A stretch of DNA of 64,000 bases from B10-G9 sp963712165 (lineage in GTDB: Bacteria > Chloroflexota > Anaerolineae > Anaerolineales > UBA11858): assembly GCA_963712165.1 (NCBI GenBank), contig CAVQGY010000002.1:372001-436000 (forward strand), read 5' to 3'. Position 1 is the first letter of the stretch. Each line of letters opens with the position of its first letter. The position numbers and the translations under genes are program-made. Below the pieces are notes generated by a model that saw only the letters and a program-made list of their open reading frames with translations, did not search any database and was not told the origin of the DNA. This document shows, one piece after another, positions 51,189 through 59,200 of the stretch.

Positions 51189-51223
51189 AAAGAGCGGAGT
51201 CCTTGAGGGCTCCGCTCTTTTTC
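51189..51223 (+). terminator. Intrinsic terminator of the second MFS gene
   Basis: Perfect 11-bp arms aaagagcggag (51189-51199) and ctccgctcttt (51210-51220) around a 10-base loop, with a U tail. The A-rich 5' side lets it serve the convergent gene at 51239-51622 as well. Confidence 0.93.
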
Positions 51224-51238
51224 TATATTAAAAGGATT

Positions 51239-51622
51239 TCATTTTTTCAATTCAATTAGACCGGAAAAAATGATGGCCAGGCCAGACAGGATCATCCCGA
51301 AAATCAAACCTTCTGAAAACCAGCCGCTCCAGTAAGGACCTGGCTGGATGATTAAGGGGATGTGTTTCAAGATCCCCGCTAGAGCCAGGAAGGCTCCCAT
51401 ACCCATGGCGCTGTATAATCCCCCCTTTTTTCCTCGTGCCAGAAGGATCAAGATTCCCAGGTAGATCACGATGAAAATACCGGCCAGGAGCTGTGACAGA
51501 TGGATCGAGATACCAAAATCGGCCGGGATGTCAAAAAGGAAGTCGTCGATCAAGTGCGGAATCGAAAAAAATGCCAGGGACAGATAGAAGATGGTTGCCC
51601 ATTTGAAGTCTGGTTTGTCCAT
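51239..51622 (-). CDS. Small integral membrane protein, four segments
   Basis: A 127-residue protein with four hydrophobic segments, including FYLSLAFFSIPHLIDDFLF and LAGIFIVIYLGILILLA. It has no known family. GTGGAG lies 6 bases before the ATG at 51622, which is a better start than the earlier in-frame ATG at 51640. Function unknown; the fold resembles small DoxX or DUF-type membrane proteins. Confidence 0.6.
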   Translation of the reverse strand: MDKPDFKWATIFYLSLAFFSIPHLIDDFLFDIPADFGISIHLSQLLAGIFIVIYLGILILLARGKKGGLYSAMGMGAFLALAGILKHIPLIIQPGPYWSGWFSEGLIFGMILSGLAIIFSGLIELKK

Positions 51623-51663
51623 TATTATCTCCACCTCCAAAATACCATAACAAACCCCGTCAA

Positions 51664-54600
51664 TTAATCATCCAGATCCCACTGGCAGAGGTCATATCGC
51701 AGATACCACCTTACTCCACCACTGCGCTGCCAGACATGACCGTGCCTCCCGATATCCTCTCGCTGAGGCCAATGGTCACAGCTGCGCATGGGAGATAAAC
51801 CACCTGCTTCCCAGTCTGGTTCCCTGAATACTTCCGTAAGGGAATAGCTCTCCCAGAGAGTACCGGGATGATTGATAGAAATCACAATCTCCAGTGTTTC
51901 TCCCCCGATAATCAGGAATTTGCCAGATGTCTTCTCGTGTCCATAAAAATGCAGCGTACAGTACTCATCCGGGAAACAGGATCCCCAATCGATATCCTGA
52001 TTTACATCCAGATTGATCACCTGTTCGAACCGATGCGTTCCCTGGAGAATATACCCATCAATGTGATATTCCACGGAATTCCGAGCTCCATATGGTGAGT
52101 CCACCGCATATAATTTTAGCTCTATTTCTTTGCCAGATTCATGATACAGGGTATTGTTCTCATGGTTGGACTCTACAAACGAGGCTCCTGGATTCAGGGT
52201 GACCGACCAACCATTTTGCAGTTCCAGGCGGTCAACTGTAGTCCCGGCATATTTTGCATATCTTGCTGTCCCCCCGGGATCAAGTACCAAGTTCTCGAGG
52301 CTGAATGGCTCGATTACGAGCCGATCGTCTGCATCCCTTATCTCTACCACCAGGGTCCGGTGGTCAAGGGCTCCATCACCAATATTTTTAAAAAACACAT
52401 AGAAGCGGTCGTCATCCTCTGTCCCGAAATAGGCCTCTTCTACTATCAAATCCGGGAGTTTCGGGCAGATTGGATGATGAATCAGGGCGCCTGAACGCTC
52501 ATAATATTCCAGCACCTCATCATAGGGATCGATCACAACACAGGCATCATAAGGCGGCTCTAGTTCAAAAATCGGATTTAGCAGTGCCCTTGTTTCACCA
52601 ACAGCGAGATTGAAATCTTCAAAGGTCGCAGCACCAAGAGAGCGGCCGTCCCGAGTTTGCATCTCTATGGTCAAATCGCGATCCACCCAGGCCGCAGTGC
52701 CCGAATTCCCCACAGCAACTCGGGCCCGACCCGTGCTTTCATCCACAAAATACTCGGTCAAGTCAATCCAGGGAAGTGGTTCAGCACCGGCATACCTTTC
52801 GCCAACTGGACTGTCCTCAGTAGGTTCATATTCGAAAGTGACCCGGCAGCGTCCATTCTCTGAAGTCATCGCATCCTGGTGATAGCCATCCAGCTGTCCC
52901 CAGGCATCACGGATGGGGTAGGTAAATCCTTCGCATATTTGATCATCAGGGTTGTTGTCCCGATCCATGATCACATATCCCAGCTGCAGCTGTCCCTCAA
53001 AAGGCACCTCGGCGACGATGCTGTTTGAGTCGCTAAAATTCCAACCATCATCACCAGACACAACGGCAAGATTGTATGTGGTGTTGTGGCTGAGACCTTC
53101 CACCATGTCCAGTCCCCATCCTTCGCTACCGTGATCAAAGGATACCCGGGCTTCATTGGCATAAAAAGTGCCGTAAGCCGGCCCAACATCTCCATGCCGT
53201 CGTTCATGATTCCCGTCATTACCCAGATCAAAGGTCTGCAGCTCTAAGAAGGTCACTCTCATCAAGCGCATGCATCCTTCCCGGGGCTGGGTTAAGGCAA
53301 ATTCTTCGGGGGGATCTGATTCCGGCCCATCCGGAAATTCGATCCGGTAGGACGTCACGCCGAATGTGTACGTCCAGGCACAGGGTGGGCGGAACCATTC
53401 CGGCGGCAAGCGGGTCGACCGGGCCTCTTCGTCCACGGCCCACATCAAGTTGCCATTCAGGTAGATCCGGAAGCCATCAACGGGCTGTTCTGGGTCGGGT
53501 TCGTAATCCCATTCCAGGGTCCCATCCTCTTCATTCAGGCGAACATTGGTCGGTCCCGGCAGATCAGGATCAGGATATTTGGGTGTGTTGCGAGGATCCC
53601 CAGTTAACTGGGTCACCTTGGTTTCCAGGAGAAGATGCCCCCCTTCTCCATCACTCTCGTGGTAACCTGAGGATCCATCCCATTCCTCAGGGGGAATCTC
53701 TAGATCGATCTGTCCCATTTCCAGGGCCTGTGTGCCTCCTCTGACACCTACACAAGCAAATGACATCGCCAAGGGCTCATCTCCCGGCCAGCTGATGATC
53801 GGGGCGGAATCCCCAACCAGGAACCCCTCCGTGCTCCACCAGCCGTGATCCCGGGGTTCAAAATAATCGTCCGTGGCCTGGTCATTATCAAAATCGGGAT
53901 ACCATTGCGGCAGGCTGTCACCCAGGCTGACATAACAATGCAAGCCATCAAATTCTTCCCAGGTTCTCAATCCCGGCACTTCCAGGCGGAGAGTGATATT
54001 TCCTGGGTCAGGAGTAAAGATGTCGAAGCGCGGGAATATAAATCCCAGCAGCGGTTCACTCATTTCGGGTGGTGGTGGCTCTCCGCCTTCATCCGCATCA
54101 GGAGAAGGAGGTGGGGGAGGTTCAGATCTGCCTCCTGGCACCAGGACCTCATCCCCTTCATCCGGTTCCTCGCCTTCAAACTCAGGATTGAGATCCGTTA
54201 ATCTACCCAGAGACACTCCATAATCCTCTGCGATCGATTCCAGCTTTTCCCCTTCCCGGACAACGTGAACCAGGTCTTCCTGTGTTGCCCTGACTTGGAT
54301 CGTGGATTGGCCGGCCGATCCGTTTCCAGAGGTTGCCCTGACTACAATTTGTTGTACCCCTTCATGGGTGGGAACCCAGGAGGCCGCGATAGCCATATTA
54401 GTAGGCCAGGGCTTTTCCCCTTCTACCACTTTTACAAGCTGGTCATTAGCCCAGATCTCCATCCTGGCCAGCCCGTGATCCTCGCGGGCTGTGACCTGGA
54501 TCAGGATCCCGTCACCCACCTGATATGAATCGTTCATCAGCGGCTGATGGATCAAGACCAGGGGCCGGGTATCAAATGCCCTTTTATTCATTAAGATGCT

Positions 54601-54684
54601 GCCCAAGATGATCCCACCCACTACCAGGACGATCAACAGGGCTGCTCCCATCACAAACCACCAGCGTCTTTTTTTCAAATCCAT
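51664..54684 (-). CDS. Membrane-anchored LysM protein with Ig-like, FN3 and CARDB-type domains
   Basis: A 1006-residue surface protein. Residues 8-33 are a membrane anchor. An Ig-like domain (40-130) is followed by a LysM domain (about 138-183, with HVVREGEKLESIAEDYGVS), which binds peptidoglycan or chitin. A Pro-rich linker (190-215) leads to large beta-rich regions, an FN3-like stretch around 385-460, and CARDB-type repeats near 630-870 (LPDLIVEEAYFGTEDDDRFYVFFKN, in part). It is likely exposed on the cell surface. It lies next to an Ig-like lipoprotein gene in the same direction. The ATG at 54684 has GGAGG 5 bases upstream. Confidence 0.75.
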   Translation of the reverse strand: MDLKKRRWWFVMGAALLIVLVVGGIILGSILMNKRAFDTRPLVLIHQPLMNDSYQVGDGILIQVTAREDHGLARMEIWANDQLVKVVEGEKPWPTNMAIAASWVPTHEGVQQIVVRATSGNGSAGQSTIQVRATQEDLVHVVREGEKLESIAEDYGVSLGRLTDLNPEFEGEEPDEGDEVLVPGGRSEPPPPPSPDADEGGEPPPPEMSEPLLGFIFPRFDIFTPDPGNITLRLEVPGLRTWEEFDGLHCYVSLGDSLPQWYPDFDNDQATDDYFEPRDHGWWSTEGFLVGDSAPIISWPGDEPLAMSFACVGVRGGTQALEMGQIDLEIPPEEWDGSSGYHESDGEGGHLLLETKVTQLTGDPRNTPKYPDPDLPGPTNVRLNEEDGTLEWDYEPDPEQPVDGFRIYLNGNLMWAVDEEARSTRLPPEWFRPPCAWTYTFGVTSYRIEFPDGPESDPPEEFALTQPREGCMRLMRVTFLELQTFDLGNDGNHERRHGDVGPAYGTFYANEARVSFDHGSEGWGLDMVEGLSHNTTYNLAVVSGDDGWNFSDSNSIVAEVPFEGQLQLGYVIMDRDNNPDDQICEGFTYPIRDAWGQLDGYHQDAMTSENGRCRVTFEYEPTEDSPVGERYAGAEPLPWIDLTEYFVDESTGRARVAVGNSGTAAWVDRDLTIEMQTRDGRSLGAATFEDFNLAVGETRALLNPIFELEPPYDACVVIDPYDEVLEYYERSGALIHHPICPKLPDLIVEEAYFGTEDDDRFYVFFKNIGDGALDHRTLVVEIRDADDRLVIEPFSLENLVLDPGGTARYAKYAGTTVDRLELQNGWSVTLNPGASFVESNHENNTLYHESGKEIELKLYAVDSPYGARNSVEYHIDGYILQGTHRFEQVINLDVNQDIDWGSCFPDEYCTLHFYGHEKTSGKFLIIGGETLEIVISINHPGTLWESYSLTEVFREPDWEAGGLSPMRSCDHWPQREDIGRHGHVWQRSGGVRWYLRYDLCQWDLDD

Positions 54685-54744
54685 CATTTCCTCCGGTGCA
54701 GGTTGGTTTTTCCTGTTATATGGACCTGTCTTTAACTTTCGTCA

Positions 54745-55776
54745 TTACTCAAAAGTCATGTCAAAAAACCAATAGGTTGACCATGGTCCAATATTGTTTT
54801 CCCCATCTACAGCCCGGACCCTCCAGCGATAATGTTCATAGCACTCACTAGTGGAGATGCTTTTTGACGTGCTGGTGATGCCAGAGAATGGGCTCCCCGG
54901 CAATTGGAACCACGTCTTGCCGTCCCAATGCCGCGCGACTTCCAACTGGTACTCACTGATGCCGCTCTCATCACTAACAGAGCTCCAGACTATCATCATG
55001 GATGGAGAACATAAGAAGGAAGCTTCATCTATTGGCGAAACCTGGGCTGGAGCTGGTGGCGGATCATTATCCTCTTCCTCGCAACTTCCCACGACGTCGA
55101 TATTCACATAGAAGGTCTGCTCACTGTCATCCAGATAGGTTACATGAAGCGAGTAGGTTTCCCCATCACACAGACAGGTCTCAAAAACACCTTCAAAGGG
55201 CTGCTCTATACCACCCAGTTCGACTCGCTGGACATTTTCTGTGATCCAGTGGATATCTGTACAATCCCCTGCATCAATAGTTTCTGGATCAACCCAGAAC
55301 TGAACACTCGGAACAGATGCTGGAACCGGGGTCGGTGTGTCCGTTATTATCGGCGTGATTGAGATCACAGGAGTTACTGAGATAACAGGGGTTGGAGTTA
55401 GCCCAAAGAAGATGGTCGTTTCGTCACGCTGGCTGGCATTGTCTTCCCTGTTGTAGGCAATCGCTTCCAAAGTATACGCTCCCAATTCCGGCGGGAGCCA
55501 CTCGAACTCGAACCTGGCAAGGTCATCCACCATCTCAGGGTCGTCCACTGCCCGCCAAAGCTCACCTTCGACATACAGTTCAATGCGGGAGATTTCTCCC
55601 CTTCCTGTGGCATGGCCTTTCACGATCACCGGCTGCAGTTCAGCAAAGGAAACCCCGTCCTGCGGGACGTCGATCCAAACATACAGGCCTCCTGGTGTGA
55701 CTGCACCACAGCCAGAAATGATCAGGGTGATCAATACGATTCCAAATAGAATGTAAAGCGATTTACGAGACAGCAC
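54745..55776 (-). CDS. Ig-like lipoprotein with FN3 domain
   Basis: A 343-residue lipoprotein: hydrophobic signal, then lipobox LIISGC. Domains are an Ig-like fold (residues 35-125, PVIVKGHATGRGEISRIELYVEG), a Thr/Pro-rich linker, a second Ig-like region (CTDIHWITENVQRVELGG), and a C-terminal FN3-type domain with WRVRAVDGENNIGPWSTYWFF. The GTG start at 55776 has AGGAGG 6 bases upstream and is preferred over the upstream ATG at 55806. It shares direction and domain style with the LysM gene that follows it and may be co-transcribed. Confidence 0.72.
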   Translation of the reverse strand: MLSRKSLYILFGIVLITLIISGCGAVTPGGLYVWIDVPQDGVSFAELQPVIVKGHATGRGEISRIELYVEGELWRAVDDPEMVDDLARFEFEWLPPELGAYTLEAIAYNREDNASQRDETTIFFGLTPTPVISVTPVISITPIITDTPTPVPASVPSVQFWVDPETIDAGDCTDIHWITENVQRVELGGIEQPFEGVFETCLCDGETYSLHVTYLDDSEQTFYVNIDVVGSCEEEDNDPPPAPAQVSPIDEASFLCSPSMMIVWSSVSDESGISEYQLEVARHWDGKTWFQLPGSPFSGITSTSKSISTSECYEHYRWRVRAVDGENNIGPWSTYWFFDMTFE

Positions 55777-56011
55777 AAAACACCTCCTCTGGGCTGATAA
55801 GCTCAAAAAGAAACGCGTAAGAAGAACCTATAAATCCTTACCGAATGAACAGCTCAAAATCCTCTACCACTGAGATCAAATGCTGTCCCCCTGAGGGTGG
55901 AGAAACCACTACCAGTGAGTTTAATAAACTCGAACCACTCTGTCAACCATGATATCCTGCAACTTTGGAATTCCCATCTCGTATATATCCATGTCAAGAA
56001 GGAGACTTAGC

Positions 56012-56215
56012 GTGAATAATCGGCAGGGCTGTTTGACAGGTTTGTTTAAACTTTTAATGCTGGATGTCGTCTTTGACTGGCTCCAGGATCGCTTCGGTTT
56101 TGGGCGCGGATGCTCTTGCACTGGATGCGGCTGCGGGTTTATCCTCCTAATCCTGTTCATCGTCCTCACCTTCCAGGTGATCTTTGGAACCAACTGGCTG
56201 CAGTTCGGTTTCTGA
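56012..56215 (+). CDS. Cysteine-rich mini membrane protein, 67 residues
   Basis: A small protein with a helical N-terminus (FKLLMLDVVFDWLQDRF), a Cys/Gly motif GRGCSCTGCGCG (four Cys) and one hydrophobic segment (FILLILFIVLTFQVIF). The GTG at 56012 has GGAG 7 bases upstream. The reading frame is open, rightward, and placed between two leftward envelope genes. I recognise no family. The Cys cluster next to the membrane may bind metal or act in redox. Confidence 0.55.
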   Translation: MNNRQGCLTGLFKLLMLDVVFDWLQDRFGFGRGCSCTGCGCGFILLILFIVLTFQVIFGTNWLQFGF

Positions 56216-56270
56216 TAGTTAGCTGCCTATCTACTCTAGAAACGGAATCTTGTTGGATTTTGTTACAACT

Positions 56271-59200
56271 TCAGCTCTCTGGTTCGATGACAAATCTGTC
56301 TCCCGTGCTGACCGCCTGAATCTCCGGGAAATAAATGCCCCAGGCATGGGCCGGCAGTACCTGGAATTCACCCGGATGAGTCAGTGAAATCGTGTAAGTA
56401 AGCTGATAAGTGCCAGCCGGCAGTATGTTGGCAGTCCAGTTAATTCGCCCATCATAGATCCTTGGCGGATTGAAATACCACCAACCCCAACCATCCTGGA
56501 AGGGCGCTGATCCCCGGTATTCACCCAGATCCTGACGGGACGTTTTCAAGCGGGTGTCAAGGATTTCCCCTCCCGCAGGGAAATAGTCCTCGATCATCAA
56601 ATAATGAGCTTCATTCTCAACAACTACGGTCAGCTGGACCTGGATCAGATCACCCACATTCCCTGATTTGGTAAACTGCAGCGAATCCTCACTCAGTTTC
56701 TTATAGACTCTTGAAATGCTTAGTCCTCTACCAAATGCCTGGGCATCTTCTGCTGGCCGGTATACAAGTAAATGCGCTTGATAATACAGCGGGCCAAATC
56801 CCTCCCCTCGATTGATCTCCAAGGCATTGGGTTCTTCTTCGAACAAATCCTTGACCGGCAGGGATGCATGGGCTGTTTCCGTTTGAGCAGGACCTTCTAC
56901 CTCGCCGCTGATCAATTCCCTGCCATTCACCGCTGCTGAGAAACTGTATTCGGTTGATAGTTCATCAGATGTTCTTAAGACTTCATTTAGTGCCAGGATC
57001 GTCCAGCTGGTTTCATAAGGGGACCACCAGTCTCCCTTCCAGTTTTTCATGGATACCAGGTATCGCAGGGCTTCCGGCAGTACCTCTGGGCTGTTTTCAA
57101 TTCTCGCCAGGGCATAAACTGCCATTGCTGTGGTTGTGGTCGTGCTGTTGAGCGAGGGTCGGCCCTCCGGTTGATAATCCCAATACAAACCTGTGGCACT
57201 TCGGATTCCCTCACCAACAAGATTAGATAACAGGGACCTCGTCCAATCATTTTCGGGTTGGGCGCGTTCCAGGGCCACGGCCAACAACGCCCGATAGCCC
57301 GCGTCGAGCTGGCTTTCTACCTCTACCAGTTTTAGCATCCCTGAGGTGATATCGATGCCCGCCTCTGTGAGTGCAAAATATCTCATAGCTAGTTGGTTGT
57401 ACTGCCAGGATTCCGAGAGCATATCCACGGCAGGGAGTGTAGCCATAAGGTAGCCAATAACCTTTTGGACCATTAACTCATTGACAAATACACCAGCTTC
57501 CTGGGCACGCACCAGGCCGAACAACAAATAGGAGCTGATCTCAGGATCGCTGGCTCCTTCATCTATCCATCCCCATCCTCCATCTTCATTCTGGGCAGCC
57601 GCCAGGGAATCCAGGGTTTCGAGGATCAGGAGATCCAGGCGATCTTCCAGCTGGGGATACTCAAGGTCCAGCGCTTTTAATGTCTGATAGGTGATCACAT
57701 TGGGGAGGAAATTTGACATGGAACTTTCGTTTGAATAGAGCTCAAGATCTTGCATGGCTTCCAGAGCCTTTAATATCGTCGCAGCCAAAGAGGGTGCCAG
57801 CTCTATATCCAGTGACCCTACTGAAGAATCATAGGACCTGGGCAGGCTGATTATCTCCAGCTCCTGGCCAGCCTCTTCCAAAAGTCCTGACGTTCCATAA
57901 CTGATGGGAGCCAGATAGCGGATGATCGGCAGTGGTCCAAGATAGGGTTTTACTGCATCAGAATAACCTTGCGCCTCTGCTGTAAAGAGCAGGTCGGCTT
58001 GATCGGTCTCAGAAGCAGTACCCCACCACTCCACCCGGGTCCTGCCTCCAGCGGGCACTTCAACAGATTGAGTAGCTTGTTCAGGGATATCCAGGGTCAA
58101 GCCCGATCCTGAAAGGGAGACATCCACTATTAGGTCTTTTACAGTGTTGTTGTGCACAATTGCAGCTAAAGCAATATGGTCCCCCGCAACCAGAAAACGC
58201 GGCGTGACCGGCCTAACTAACAGATCCTTGGTGGTGATGATCTCCGTAGAAGATTGACCAACCGCTGTATCCCGGCTTACTCCCCGGGCTTCTGCCTCCC
58301 AGGTGGTCAAATTGTCCGGGAGGATGAAACGTACCAATGCCTCTCCATCATCGTCGGTAATGACATCTGCTTGCCAGAAGCCGGTATCCTCAAATTTTTC
58401 CCGTAACGAACCGTCCAGATCCCCACCTCCGCCACCCATACCTCCGGGAACAAAGACCATTCTTCCTGCGTGAGCCCCCAGCGGGAAACCCATCTTGACT
58501 GCCAGGGGCTGCACACCATAGAAAGCCTCTTCGATCGTGGGCGCATAGGGATCTGCCAAGGCTAAAACAGCCTTATCTACCACAGCCAGGGAGAATTCTC
58601 CAACCTGGGGATTTCCGTCCTGGTCCGTTATTCGGATGGTAAACTCAACTTCCTCACCGGGTTCAAGCCGGACAGGCTTTCCAACAATATCGATCTCCAA
58701 TAATCTTTCCCTAGGGTCGACAAGGATATTCACATACCCCTGCCTAAAATTCAGATCGCCTTCAGATTCACGGCCGATCAAAGTGACTGAAAGGTATATA
58801 TTTGGGGCGTCATCTTCATCCAGGGGTATGGTAATCATCTCTCCGGCATCCGCTATCGAGAGAGTTTGATAGGATAAAACTTTGTTCCTCTCAAGGGTGA
58901 TTAGCGCTTGGGCTCCGTCTGGGAATGGATTGGGAATGAAAATCCTAGCCTCATCCCCGGGTAGGTAGTTTTCACGATCTGTGACCAACTTAATCTGCTG
59001 GTTAACTTGGGTTGGCCAAGTTGTTGTTCCGGCCCCACCAACCCAGAGAGTGACTTCAGTCCGCGCTCCGTCACCAAAGATATCCAATTGATAGGTTCCG
59101 GGTTCAACGGGGGTAAAACTGATTTTGGCTTCCCCGTCTCGATTGGTTGTTAGGTCTTTTTCATCAGCGAGCTCCATCACCCGGGTATAATCGATCTGTC

